In this document: positions 36,806 through 45,974 of the stretch, one piece after another
Position numbering within the stretch: the stretch's first letter is position 1
Layout: every line of letters starts with the position of its first letter
Assembly (NCBI GenBank): GCA_963922585.1
Contig: CAWUIK010000002.1
Location: forward strand, 21,227-85,226
Reading direction: 5' to 3'
Length of the DNA stretch: 64,000 bases
Source of the DNA: Parvicella sp963922585
GTDB taxonomy: Bacteria; Bacteroidota; Bacteroidia; Flavobacteriales_D; Parvicellaceae
Made by a program: the position numbers and the translations under genes
Notes under the pieces: generated by a model
Databases searched by the model: none
The model's input: only the letters and a program-made list of their open reading frames with translations
What the model was told of the DNA's origin: nothing

Positions 36806-37028
36806 AAATAAATCTGAAGGACTTGGAGAACGCTTTTTAAGTGCTTTAGAAGACTGTTTTTATACTATTGATATTAATCCTACAACCTACAAGAAAATTT
36901 ATAAAGAACAAAGACAGGCAATTGTAAAAACTTTCCCTTTTGTAGTTATTTACGAACACAAAAACAATGACATCATTGTTTATGCCGTTTTTGATACAAG
37001 AAAAGACCCAAACAAAAAATTTAGGTAA
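36741..37028 (+). pseudogene. ParE/RelE-type toxin without start codon
   Basis: The frame from 36741 reads 'NYNLIVKQEADQEITEAYRW', 'SEGLGERFLSALEDCF', 'FPFVVIYEHKNNDIIVYAVF' and 'DTRKDPNKKFR', the complete body of a RelE/ParE superfamily toxin (95 residues). No ATG, GTG or TTG precedes it in frame. The preceding AAAGAAAC looks like a TA junction from which a 4-base ATGA overlap was lost. The toxin should therefore not be made. Confidence 0.8.
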
Positions 37029-37274
37029 TTTTTGAAATTTATGTTTCACAAAAAATTTCGAAGTTTTGGAAACTTAGTAGCCTTTCAAATTTTATTTTGG
37101 TGGGAGTAGCGGGGAATTAGGTATAGAAACAACTACTTTGTTTATTTATCCTGCTTTCAGTAATTGATACTAATAATTTTATACTTTTGTATTTAACAAT
37201 AGATATCATTATGGGTTCAAATTTAGAAAATTTAAGTGCAAACCATTCGAAAAACGAAGTTTTAATTTTGTGAA

Positions 37275-37493
37275 ATGAAAATAATAATAGCAATTTTGCT
37301 GGTAGTGGGAACCTTAGTATTAAGAGAGTATCTATCTGGTGTTATGATAAGAAATAAGGCAAAGGATTATTTATCTAAAAAACATCCAATGGCCCTGTCA
37401 TTAGAAAGTAAGATACAAAGAGAGCATCCTGAATTTACTAGGTCTCAACAATTATATTATATAGGATCTATGTTAAAAAAATTATCTCAATAA
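37275..37493 (+). CDS. Small single-pass membrane protein, unknown
   Basis: 72 residues. One N-terminal hydrophobic helix (about residues 2-20) precedes a basic soluble tail 'MIRNKAKDYLSKKHPMALSL'. A TACTTTTG element at 37182-37189 could be its promoter. Followed after 5 bases by another small membrane protein. No family recognised. Confidence 0.5.
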   Translation: MKIIIAILLVVGTLVLREYLSGVMIRNKAKDYLSKKHPMALSLESKIQREHPEFTRSQQLYYIGSMLKKLSQ

Positions 37494-37498
37494 ATAAA

Positions 37499-37696
37499 AT
37501 GCCGAAAACAAGTCAACAAAATAGAAATGACAATAAGTCTTTTAATGTCGCCTTAGTTTTAGCTATAATAACTTACATCGTCATAAGTGTAAATTTAGAT
37601 TTTGGTGTGTTTGGATATATTCTGTTACTTATACTGGTTATACCTTTTGGTACAGTCGTATTTATGATTTTACTGAGTATATTTTTGGACTCATAA
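37499..37696 (+). CDS. Small two-helix membrane protein, unknown
   Basis: 65 residues. A polar N-terminus is followed by two hydrophobic helices (about 15-33 and 38-62). It is probably co-transcribed with the preceding 72-residue gene, 5 bases apart. No family recognised. Confidence 0.45.
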   Translation: MPKTSQQNRNDNKSFNVALVLAIITYIVISVNLDFGVFGYILLLILVIPFGTVVFMILLSIFLDS

Positions 37697-37818
37697 TTTA
37701 TTTGGTTATTCCCACTGCTCCAGCACGAAACCAAATTCAACAAAGTAATCCTTCTATATTATTTTTGTTTATTAGTTTTTGGCTGAATTTCCTTACTTTT
37801 ATCAAAAAATAAAAGAAA

Positions 37819-38616
37819 ATGGATTACCAAAATATTTGCAGAGAAGTAGTAGCAGTTAGCCGAAGCATCGGGGATTGGATGTGGCAGGAAAGAAAGAAAT
37901 TTTCGGAAGCACAAGTGGAAACAAAATCTTTTAATAATCTCGTTTCTTATGTTGACAAAACCTCAGAAGAAAAATTTGTTAAAGAACTGCTTCGCATACT
38001 TCCCGAAAGCGGAATTTTGGGAGAAGAAGGCTCCAATAGTAATCTTGATAATGACTTTATTTGGATTATTGATCCACTAGACGGAACTACCAATTATGTG
38101 CACGGCATTCCTGCGTATTGTACAAGCGTTGCACTTCAACATAAAGGAACAACTGTTTTGGGAGTCGTTTACGAACCCAACAATAAAGAATGTTTTTATG
38201 CATGGAAAGGCAGTCCTGCTTACTGCAACGAGAACGAAATACATGTAAGTGACAAAAACAGTTTAAAGACTTCACTTTTGGCAACAGGTTTTCCCTATGA
38301 TGATTTTTCGAAAATGGAAAATTACATTGATATCTTGAAATTTTTTATGAAAGAAACCAGGGGCGTAAGAAGAATTGGAGCAGCCGCTTTGGACTTGTGT
38401 TATGTTGCTTCGGGAATATTTGATGGATTTTACGAATATGCGCTTCAACCTTGGGATGTTGCCGCTGGAGCGTTTATCGTTCAACAAGCAGGCGGAAAAA
38501 TTTCTGACTTTAGCAATGGCGAAAATTTCATAAAAGGTGGCGAGATTATTGCAGCAAATTCACACTTGCACGAAACCATCCAAAAGAAAGTTGACTTCTT
38601 TTTTAATGGTCAGTAA
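37819..38616 (+). CDS. Inositol monophosphatase family protein
   Basis: 265 residues of the Li+-sensitive, Mg2+-dependent phosphatase superfamily (SuhB/CysQ-like). Metal-binding motifs: 'GEEGS' (residues ~70), 'WIIDPLDGTTNYVHG' (~83-97) and C-terminal 'QPWDVAAGAFIVQQAGG' (~212-228). Length is typical. The substrate could be inositol-1-phosphate or another sugar or nucleotide phosphate. Given the cysDNC genes elsewhere in the window, a PAP phosphatase role is conceivable but not shown. Confidence 0.92.
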   Translation: MDYQNICREVVAVSRSIGDWMWQERKKFSEAQVETKSFNNLVSYVDKTSEEKFVKELLRILPESGILGEEGSNSNLDNDFIWIIDPLDGTTNYVHGIPAYCTSVALQHKGTTVLGVVYEPNNKECFYAWKGSPAYCNENEIHVSDKNSLKTSLLATGFPYDDFSKMENYIDILKFFMKETRGVRRIGAAALDLCYVASGIFDGFYEYALQPWDVAAGAFIVQQAGGKISDFSNGENFIKGGEIIAANSHLHETIQKKVDFFFNGQ

Positions 38617-38685
38617 GACTTTTAACTATTAAATTTGCCACTCGTTGTTTATACAAAACAACTTAAAACATTGAAAAACAAAACG

Positions 38686-41136
38686 ATGAGATATTTTATC
38701 TTTTTTTTACTTCCTATTATTTGTTTTAATGCTTTCGCGCAGCAAACGTCCTCAGAACTGTATTTAGATTTAAAAAAATTAGCCTCTTTAAAGCGTGTAT
38801 TGTACCTAGCAGCGCACCCTGATGATGAAAACACAAGAGCTTTAGCCTGGCTTTCTTTGGGCGAAGAAGCAGAAACCGCCTATTTATCTTTGACCAGAGG
38901 TGATGGAGGACAGAACCTTATTGGAGAAGAACTAGGGGCAAACCTTGGAATTTTGAGATCTCAAGAGTTATTAGCAGCACGAAGTATTGACAACGCCAAG
39001 CAGTTTTTTTCTCGCGCAGTTGACTTTGGTTATTCCAGATCTGCTGAAGAATCTTTTGAAAAATGGGAAAAAGAAGAAATTGTTTCAGATGTTGTAGGTG
39101 TGATTAGAAAATTTAAACCAGACGTTATCATCACTAGATTTCCACCAGACGAAAGAGCAGGACACGGACACCACACCGCTTCTGCTTTGCTAGCAATTGA
39201 AGCTTCAAAATTAGCTGCGGACAAAGATTTCTTACCCAATCAAATTAAAGATTTAGGGACCTGGAACACCACATCTGTTTATTGGAATACCAGTTATTGG
39301 TGGTTAAAAGATATTGAAGTTACCGCCCAAAATAATGATGAATATTTAGTTTTTGACATAGGAGATTACAATCCAACTATTGGGAAATCTTATAATGAAA
39401 TTGGAACTTTAGCCAGAAGTCAGCATAAATGTCAAGGTTTTGGATCTTTGATAGAAAGAGGCGCAAAAGAGGAATATTTTCAATTCTTATCTGGCGAAAA
39501 ATTAAAGAACAGTTTTTTTGAAAAATCTACCAGAACTTGGAGTAATCTTGTTTCCAAAGAACTTGAAAATGAATTTAATACACTTGTTCAAAATTTTGAT
39601 TTCAAAGATGTTAGAAACAATGTAAAACCGCTTTTAAGCATTTATAAAAAATTACAAAACATCAAAGATGATTATCTAAGAGAAGAAAAATTATCACTTT
39701 GCCAAACATTGATTGTCAATTGTTTGGGATTACATATCGAACTCCATGGAGAAGATTTTAGTTTTGCATTGAATGAAGATGTAAAGTTGAACTTAGAAGC
39801 CATCAACCGTTCTAAATCTCAAGTTTCTGTGGAGGAAATTACCATCAATGGAACTTCTTTTGTTCCTGAAAATAAAACGCTTTCATTCAATCAAATTGTA
39901 AATAACAATATTTCCATCACAGCCAATTCGAATACATTTGCACCTTATTGGCTACAAAATCCTTATGAAAACCTTTTTGATGTCACCAATGTTTCACTAA
40001 TTGGTAATCCAACTTCTAAAAATTCCATAGAGGGAATTATAAAATTAAATATTGAAGGAGTCACTTTTGAATATCCTATCAATGGGATTTACAAATGGAG
40101 TGACCCTGCTTTTGGTGAGAAAAAAAGAGATATTGTTTTTACGCCCAATATGGCAATTTCTATTGAAGAAACGGCACTTATTTCCAAAATTGGAACTGAA
40201 AAAAAAATTAAAATAAAGGTGCATAGTTTTCAAGATAATTTAAAAGAAAAAATTCATCTCAAACTTCCTCAAAATTGGGAAGCAACACCCAATGTTTTTG
40301 AGATTGATATTCAAAACAAACACAACGAAAAGTATATAGAAGTTGTCCTAAAACCTAATTCAAATGCAGTAAATGGATCGCTGATTTTGCTAAATGCAAA
40401 TCAAGATTCCATCAAACATTTCAGAGAAATAAGTTACGATCATATTCCTACACAGACTTATTTTACAGACGACCAATTGAAATTAGTAAAAATTGACTCA
40501 AAAATCAAACAAGGAAAAATTGCTTATATCAAAGGAGTAGAAGACAAAGTGCCACAAGCAATTTCACAATTAGGATTTGATGTAAAAGCTATAGAAGTAG
40601 AAGATATAAAAACCGCTTCATTGAATGATTTTCAAACTATTGTAGTGGGAATAAGAGCTTACAATGTGAAACCAGAATTGGACTTCTTTCATCAACAATT
40701 GATGGATTATGTAAGTCAAGGAGGAAATTTGATTGTCCAATACAACACTTCCTCCAAAAGCGTAAAAGAAATGCAATTAGGCCCTTACCCTTTTGATGTT
40801 TCAAGAGGAAGAGTCACTGAGGAAGATGCAAAAGTATCTTTTGTAAACCAAAAACATCCTATTTTGAATTTTCCCAATAAGATTGCAGAAAAAGATTTTG
40901 AAAATTGGGTGCAAGAAAGAGGATTGTACTTTGCCGACAATTGGGATGCAAAATATGAAACACTACTTTCATGGAATGATAAAGGTCAAGAATCTTTAGA
41001 AGGTGCGCTCATTGTTGCCAAACATGGCAAAGGACAATTTATTTACACTGGAATTTCATTTTTTAGACAACTTCCTGCAGGAGTAGAAGGTGCGTACAGA
41101 TTATTTGCAAATATGTTGAGTTATGGAGGAAATTAA
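38686..41136 (+). CDS. PIG-L (LmbE) family deacetylase, secreted, with C-terminal amidotransferase-like domain
   Basis: 816 residues from the ATG at 38686, which begins a clear signal peptide ending AFAQ (a TTG at 38635 is rejected). The N-terminal LmbE domain has the zinc motif 'LAAHPDDEN' and later 'RAGHGHHTASALLAIEA'. It should deacetylate an N-acetylglucosamine-type substrate outside the cytoplasm. A long beta-rich middle follows, then from about residue 620 a ThuA/DUF4350-like alpha/beta domain ('VVGIRAYNVKPELDFF', 'YVSQGGNLIVQYNTS'). It overlaps the following 36-residue membrane protein and precedes an SSS symporter: a likely uptake/processing operon. Confidence 0.88.
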   Translation: MRYFIFFLLPIICFNAFAQQTSSELYLDLKKLASLKRVLYLAAHPDDENTRALAWLSLGEEAETAYLSLTRGDGGQNLIGEELGANLGILRSQELLAARSIDNAKQFFSRAVDFGYSRSAEESFEKWEKEEIVSDVVGVIRKFKPDVIITRFPPDERAGHGHHTASALLAIEASKLAADKDFLPNQIKDLGTWNTTSVYWNTSYWWLKDIEVTAQNNDEYLVFDIGDYNPTIGKSYNEIGTLARSQHKCQGFGSLIERGAKEEYFQFLSGEKLKNSFFEKSTRTWSNLVSKELENEFNTLVQNFDFKDVRNNVKPLLSIYKKLQNIKDDYLREEKLSLCQTLIVNCLGLHIELHGEDFSFALNEDVKLNLEAINRSKSQVSVEEITINGTSFVPENKTLSFNQIVNNNISITANSNTFAPYWLQNPYENLFDVTNVSLIGNPTSKNSIEGIIKLNIEGVTFEYPINGIYKWSDPAFGEKKRDIVFTPNMAISIEETALISKIGTEKKIKIKVHSFQDNLKEKIHLKLPQNWEATPNVFEIDIQNKHNEKYIEVVLKPNSNAVNGSLILLNANQDSIKHFREISYDHIPTQTYFTDDQLKLVKIDSKIKQGKIAYIKGVEDKVPQAISQLGFDVKAIEVEDIKTASLNDFQTIVVGIRAYNVKPELDFFHQQLMDYVSQGGNLIVQYNTSSKSVKEMQLGPYPFDVSRGRVTEEDAKVSFVNQKHPILNFPNKIAEKDFENWVQERGLYFADNWDAKYETLLSWNDKGQESLEGALIVAKHGKGQFIYTGISFFRQLPAGVEGAYRLFANMLSYGGN

Positions 41137-41233
41137 AGACCCTACAAAATGGAATCGTATGTATTGGTTGCTTGTCATTCTTTTGGTTTTGCAAATCATT
41201 ATTTATTCATGGATTACTTTTTCATTTGATTAG
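41123..41233 (+). CDS. Small membrane protein encoded before the SSS symporter
   Basis: 36 residues from the ATG at 41123: the N-terminus MEEIKDPTKWNRMYWLLVI is followed by one hydrophobic helix ending SFD, stop TAG at 41231. It starts inside the last codons of the PIG-L gene and ends 8 bases before the symporter. The layout resembles the small accessory subunits that precede some SSS transporters. Its function is inferred from position. Confidence 0.6.
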   Translation: MEEIKDPTKWNRMYWLLVILLVLQIIIYSWITFSFD

Positions 41234-41241
41234 TTATTGTT

Positions 41242-42924
41242 ATGAGTTGGATAGATTGGAGTATATTATTATTGACATTGACTGCCATTGTTTGGTACGG
41301 TACATGGAAAACTAGGAAAAACGCAACTTTAGAAAGTTATTTGAAAGGAAATAATGAAGAAAACTGGTACACAATTGGGCTTTCTATCATGGCAACACAA
41401 GCCAGTGCGATTACTTTTTTATCGGCTACAGGTCAAGGTTATGAATCTGGAATGGGATTCGTTCAATTCTACTTTGGACTGCCTTTGGCAATGATATTTA
41501 TAGCGGTATTTTTTCTGCCCATCTACTATCGACTCAAGGTTTTTACTGCTTATGAATTTCTAGAAAACAGATTTGACTACCGAGTAAGAGCTTTTACGGC
41601 CTTGTTATTTCTGATCTCAAGAGGTTTGGCCGCTGGGATTACCATCTATGCCCCTGCGATTATATTATCTAGTTTATTTGAATGGGACTTGAAACTCACT
41701 TGTGTGGGTATTGGGATTTTGGTGATTATTTATACAGTTTCTGGAGGAAGTAGAGCCGTTTCACTTACTCAAAAGTGGCAAATGGGAATTATTATGACAG
41801 GAATGTTTATTGCTTTTTATTATATTTTGAAAGCCATTCCAGCAGACTTTTCATTCACCGAAAGTGTGAATATGGCAGGAGAATTAGGTAAAATGAAGGT
41901 TGTAAACTATGAATTTGATGTCAAAGAAAAATATAACATTTGGGCTGGTTTAACAGGCGGATTTTTCCTTTTTCTATCTTATTTTGGAACAGACCAATCG
42001 CAAGTACAAAGATACCTAGGGGGCAAAAGTCTCAAAGCATCAAGTCTGGGATTGATGTTTAATGGTATTTTTAAAATTCCGATGCAATTTTTTATTGTAT
42101 TTGTGGGTGTAATGCTTTTTGTGGCATATCAATTCAATCAGCCACCAATTATCTTTAATGATTCTGATGTTTCAAAAACAGTTTTGCAAGATCCAGAATT
42201 ACTAGAAAAAGAGAAAGATTACCAATTGGTTTTTGAAGAAAAAAAGGGGTTGATGTTTTCCTACAAAGAAGCCCCTAGCATCAAAAAAATGCAAGACATC
42301 AAAGCATTACATTTGGAGCAATTGCAAATTAGAGCAGACTACCAAGAGCAATTGATGATTTTGGACAAAAATTACAACAGTAAAGATGGCGATTACGTGT
42401 TCTTAAGTTTTGTTTTGAAATATTTACCTCACGGACTAATAGGCTTATTGCTTGCTGTGATCCTTTCTGCCGCCATGTCTTCCACAGCGGGCGAACTTAA
42501 TGCTTTAGCATCCACTACAACAGTGGATTTTTATAGAAAATATTTCAAAAAAGGAGAAAATGAAGATGAAGTTAGAACCAGTAGATTTATCACTGTAATT
42601 TGGGGAGGCGTTGCCATTTTTGTGGCACTTATTGCGGGATTATTCGAAAACTTAATTGAACTCGTTAACATTCTTGGCTCTTTATTCTACGGAACAATTT
42701 TAGGTGTGTTTTTAGTTGCTTTTTTCTTTAAAAAAATAAGTGCAGGGCCTACTTTCATCGCAGCAATAATTGCTGAAGTTATAGTGATTTCTACTTTTAT
42801 TACTACAAAAATGGTAGAAGGATTTGAAATTGGCTATCTTTGGTACAACCTTATTGGTAGTTTGTTTGTTATACTGCTTTCAATGTCTTTTCAACTTATA
42901 ATTAATAATAAAATAAAACAGTAA
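41242..42924 (+). CDS. Sodium:solute symporter (SSS/SLC5 family)
   Basis: 560 residues with 13-14 transmembrane helices. Family signatures: 'WYTIGLSIMATQASAITFLSATGQGYESG' (in part) near residue 50 and 'GGSRAVSLTQKWQMGIIM', which includes Na+-site residues; 'FGTDQSQVQRYLGGKS' matches the sodium symporter profile. A charged cytoplasmic insertion (about 315-390) separates helices 8 and 9. Na+-coupled uptake of a sugar, amino sugar or related solute is likely. The neighbouring PIG-L deacetylase points to an amino-sugar-type substrate, by inference. Confidence 0.93.
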   Translation: MSWIDWSILLLTLTAIVWYGTWKTRKNATLESYLKGNNEENWYTIGLSIMATQASAITFLSATGQGYESGMGFVQFYFGLPLAMIFIAVFFLPIYYRLKVFTAYEFLENRFDYRVRAFTALLFLISRGLAAGITIYAPAIILSSLFEWDLKLTCVGIGILVIIYTVSGGSRAVSLTQKWQMGIIMTGMFIAFYYILKAIPADFSFTESVNMAGELGKMKVVNYEFDVKEKYNIWAGLTGGFFLFLSYFGTDQSQVQRYLGGKSLKASSLGLMFNGIFKIPMQFFIVFVGVMLFVAYQFNQPPIIFNDSDVSKTVLQDPELLEKEKDYQLVFEEKKGLMFSYKEAPSIKKMQDIKALHLEQLQIRADYQEQLMILDKNYNSKDGDYVFLSFVLKYLPHGLIGLLLAVILSAAMSSTAGELNALASTTTVDFYRKYFKKGENEDEVRTSRFITVIWGGVAIFVALIAGLFENLIELVNILGSLFYGTILGVFLVAFFFKKISAGPTFIAAIIAEVIVISTFITTKMVEGFEIGYLWYNLIGSLFVILLSMSFQLIINNKIKQ

Positions 42925-42926
42925 AA

Positions 42927-43763
42927 ATGAAAAAAATGATTATCTCGGGATTTTTATCCCTTTGTCTTTTAGGAGCAAATGCTCAAGATTTGCCAAAACC
43001 TAGTCCATCTGCAGAGATAGAACAACAAGTAGGTTTAACTAATATTAAAATTCAATATTCAAGACCTTCTGCAAAAGGAAGAAAAATCTTTGGAGAGTTG
43101 GTTGCTTATGATAAAGTATGGAGATTAGGAGCAAATAAAGCTACAAACCTTACTACGGACAGAGAGATGATGTTTGGGAAACAAACATTAAAACCTGGAA
43201 GTTATGCGGTTTTTGCTATTCCTGCCGAAAAAGGAAACTGGAAAGTGGTGATTAATTCAGATACTGAACAATGGGGAACAGGAAACTATGATGAAGCTAA
43301 AAATGTAGTTTCTATTGAGGTTGCGCCTAAGAAAACTGAATTAGTTGAAACATTTTCAATTACAATTGAAGACATTACTGCTAATGGAGCAAATATTGTA
43401 ATGGCATGGGAAACAACTAAATTAGTTGTGCCTTTTACATTAGATACTGATAAAGCTGCTGAAGAAAATATTGCTGCAGCCATCAAAGAAGGTAAAGACC
43501 TAGAGAAGGTATACTACAAATCAGCTTCATATTATAAAGATGCAAAAGGAGATTTAAAAACGGCTATGGAGCATGTTGAAAAATCAATAAAAGTGAAAGA
43601 ATATCACGCTAATGTTTTTCTTAAAGCAAAAATAGTTGAAGAACAAGGCGATAAAAAGGAAGCGATTAAATTAGCAGAACAAGCGTTAAAATTAGCGAAT
43701 GATGCTGAAGAAAAAGGATGGGCGAGTTATATCGAAGAAAACATCACTACTTGGAAAAAGTAA
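42927..43763 (+). CDS. DUF2911 domain-containing secreted protein
   Basis: 278 residues with a signal peptide ending GANAQ. The body 'LPKPSPSAEIEQQVGLTNI' then 'YSRPSAKGRKIFGELVAYDKVWR' (in part) and 'LKPGSYAVFAIP' is the DUF2911 pattern common in Bacteroidota. A helical TPR-like tail ('AMEHVEKSIKVKEYHANVFLKAK') ends the protein. Only 2 bases separate it from the symporter stop, so it belongs to the same operon. The biochemical role is unknown. Confidence 0.88.
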   Translation: MKKMIISGFLSLCLLGANAQDLPKPSPSAEIEQQVGLTNIKIQYSRPSAKGRKIFGELVAYDKVWRLGANKATNLTTDREMMFGKQTLKPGSYAVFAIPAEKGNWKVVINSDTEQWGTGNYDEAKNVVSIEVAPKKTELVETFSITIEDITANGANIVMAWETTKLVVPFTLDTDKAAEENIAAAIKEGKDLEKVYYKSASYYKDAKGDLKTAMEHVEKSIKVKEYHANVFLKAKIVEEQGDKKEAIKLAEQALKLANDAEEKGWASYIEENITTWKK

Positions 43764-43783
43764 TTTTATCAATCTAAATTTTT

Positions 43784-43818
43784 AAAGCGAGTAAGTTTCT
43801 ATGGAATTTACTCGCTTT
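43784..43818. terminator. Bidirectional terminator between DUF2911 and antiporter genes
   Basis: Perfect 11-bp arms AAAGCGAGTAA (43784-43794) and TTACTCGCTTT (43808-43818) around a 13-base loop, with a T run after. The right arm includes the antiporter stop codon. Confidence 0.85.
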
Positions 43819-45058
43819 TTTTTGAAATAATTTCTACCTCTTCTTCATTTTCATTAGCTTCTAAAGCAAGTTCTTCTTCTTTCTGAGGCTCTTTGATAGA
43901 TTTTTTGTTAAACATCAACCCAATCATCATCACCAAAGCAGTAATGATAATCACTTGAAGGACCATAGACTTATTTACTAAATCAATACTTTGATCAGAA
44001 GGAATTGACAAAAAGAGCAAGATGGTTATTAATCCTCTAGGGGCAATGAACAAAAGAGGTAGCAAATCAATTTTAAATACTTTTAATTGAATAAAACGAA
44101 TAAGAAAAATGCCGCCACAAATGCTCAAAGACCACATCAATGTATTGGTGTTGGTTAATTCTTCTAAATTAATCAAGTAGCCAAAGAGTAAGAAGAAAAG
44201 TGTTCTGATAAGAAACGTTGCTTCTGCAGTAATTTCACTAAACTTATGAATCTCTCTGTTTAATATCTCTGGTTTTAATTTTTTGATCCATTTAATGCCT
44301 TTTAGTTCGTCTAAATTTCCCAAAAACAAGCCAAAAACCACTATAAAAATCAAAGCAGGAAGGTGATATATTTTTGAAATTGCATAAATAATAATCAACA
44401 ACATAATGATCGGAATAAACTTGATATTGTGTTTGATTTTACTCAATAAATAAGCTAATAGAACAGAAGCAACAAATGATATTGCAATCATAATGAGGAG
44501 TTCTAAACCAAAATGTAAAAAAGAATCTGCACCAATAGTAGCATTAACAACAAAAAAGTTGAAAAGAATAACCCCAAGAATATCTGACAAACTACTTTCG
44601 AAAGTAACAAATTCTTTATTGGATGCAGCAATGTTTTTGGCACTAGGGATGGCTATAGCACTACTGATGATAAATAGAGGAATAGAGTTTACTAAAGCAT
44701 CTTTATAATTGTAGCCTCCATAATAATAAAAAACATAAGCAGAAACAAAACTCAAAGTAAGAAGTGGAAAAACTGCAACAAAAAAGGATTGCCTAAGTAC
44801 TTTTAATTTACTTTTATTAAATTCTATTTCTAAAGAGCCTTCTAAAACAATTAATATCAAACCAATAGTTCCTAAAATAGGTAACGCAGGTTGCAAATCA
44901 GGAATTTCCAAATTAAAATATTCGCTTGCACTTTTAACGGCCCATCCTAATATAAGCAACAGAATTACTGATGGAATTTTTGTTTTACTAGAAGTAATAT
45001 CAAAAAGATAAGCAATAAGAACTAACGTACAAAGAGTTATAATGATACTAAGTGTCAA
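43808..45058 (-). CDS. Cation:proton antiporter (Na+/H+ exchanger-like)
   Basis: 416 residues with about 12 transmembrane helices and an acidic C-terminal tail ending EVEIISKKSE. The CPA-type pattern is seen in 'LPILGTIGLILIVLEGSLEIEF' (in part), 'NSIPLFIISSAIAIPSAKNI' and 'ESSLSDILGVILFNFFVV', where the Asp is the expected ion-binding residue. It probably exchanges Na+ or K+ for H+ in the inner membrane. Monocistronic. Confidence 0.9.
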   Translation of the reverse strand: MTLSIIITLCTLVLIAYLFDITSSKTKIPSVILLLILGWAVKSASEYFNLEIPDLQPALPILGTIGLILIVLEGSLEIEFNKSKLKVLRQSFFVAVFPLLTLSFVSAYVFYYYGGYNYKDALVNSIPLFIISSAIAIPSAKNIAASNKEFVTFESSLSDILGVILFNFFVVNATIGADSFLHFGLELLIMIAISFVASVLLAYLLSKIKHNIKFIPIIMLLIIIYAISKIYHLPALIFIVVFGLFLGNLDELKGIKWIKKLKPEILNREIHKFSEITAEATFLIRTLFFLLFGYLINLEELTNTNTLMWSLSICGGIFLIRFIQLKVFKIDLLPLLFIAPRGLITILLFLSIPSDQSIDLVNKSMVLQVIIITALVMMIGLMFNKKSIKEPQKEEELALEANENEEEVEIISKKSE

Positions 45059-45191
45059 AGGATTTGATTGATTTAGATGATTAATTAATTTGCGTTAAAG
45101 TTACTGATTCTTCAAGGAATGAGAAATGAATACATACAAAATTATTGATCAACATCTAAAATTGTTTTACTTAAAAACAATCAAATTAATA

Positions 45192-45971
45192 CTACTGAGC
45201 CTTATACCTAAATTCTATCCAACCTTGTTTTCGGATTTCATCATTAAAGTTTTGGTTGAACTTCCACAAACCAGCATATTCTAATGCAGCATTTCTAAGG
45301 CATTCATTTTGTGTATTGGTCTTACTCTCGTCAATCGTCTTGCTTACTACTTGTCCTTTTTGGTTTACTTTAATTGTTACCCTTACTATTCCTTCATTTT
45401 TACAAACATAAGAAGGCTTTTTATCAGACAAAAGGTTTCTTCCTTTGAGTTCAAAATATACACTCGCCACAACATCCATTCCATAACCTGCTTTGTCGTT
45501 TTTTTCGGCTCCTTCTTTTACCAAATTGGGGTTTATTTCATTTTTATTATTCTCTTGAGTTTTCGAAGTTTTATCGGTAATTGTTTTTCCTTGTTGCAAA
45601 GCGTTGAACTCTGCAGCCTCAATTGCTTTGAGTTCTTCCCAAACTTCTTTTTCAGCTTGTGCTTTGCTAAAGTTGCTGGCGTTAGTATTGGTGTAAGTCG
45701 TTTTTTCCTGAGAAACATTGGCACTCACATTTTCCATTTGAGCATTATTTTCGTTTGGAATTTGGTTTAGATCATCTGGGTTAATATCCGGTTCTTTTTC
45801 TTCTGGTTTATCAATCGAAAAATCCATAACAGCAACTACTCGTTCTTTTTCTGGCTGAGGAACTGCTGTTTCAATGACATGCCAATTGCTCCAAACAAAT
45901 ATAAAAACATGAAATGCTAATGTACCTAAAACACTGAATTTATTGCGCTCTATGAAATCAAAAACCTTCAT
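45192..45971 (-). CDS. TonB-like energy transducer
   Basis: 259 residues. One N-terminal transmembrane helix (about 14-32) is followed by a Pro/Glu/Asn-rich periplasmic linker and a C-terminal TonB-type domain: 'NEGIVRVTIKVNQKGQVVSK' and 'ECLRNAALEYAGLWKFN'. It transmits ExbBD energy to outer-membrane receptors. The ATG at 45971 follows the site-2 protease gene directly on the same strand (a TTG at 45974 is possible). No exbB/exbD genes are nearby. Confidence 0.85.
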   Translation of the reverse strand: MKVFDFIERNKFSVLGTLAFHVFIFVWSNWHVIETAVPQPEKERVVAVMDFSIDKPEEKEPDINPDDLNQIPNENNAQMENVSANVSQEKTTYTNTNASNFSKAQAEKEVWEELKAIEAAEFNALQQGKTITDKTSKTQENNKNEINPNLVKEGAEKNDKAGYGMDVVASVYFELKGRNLLSDKKPSYVCKNEGIVRVTIKVNQKGQVVSKTIDESKTNTQNECLRNAALEYAGLWKFNQNFNDEIRKQGWIEFRYKAQ

Positions 45972-45974
45972 CAA

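Noticed and set aside
37029..37274. A 20-codon frame at 37211 upstream of the small membrane proteins
   Set aside because: Too short, with no conserved feature; the gap otherwise holds only a promoter-like element.
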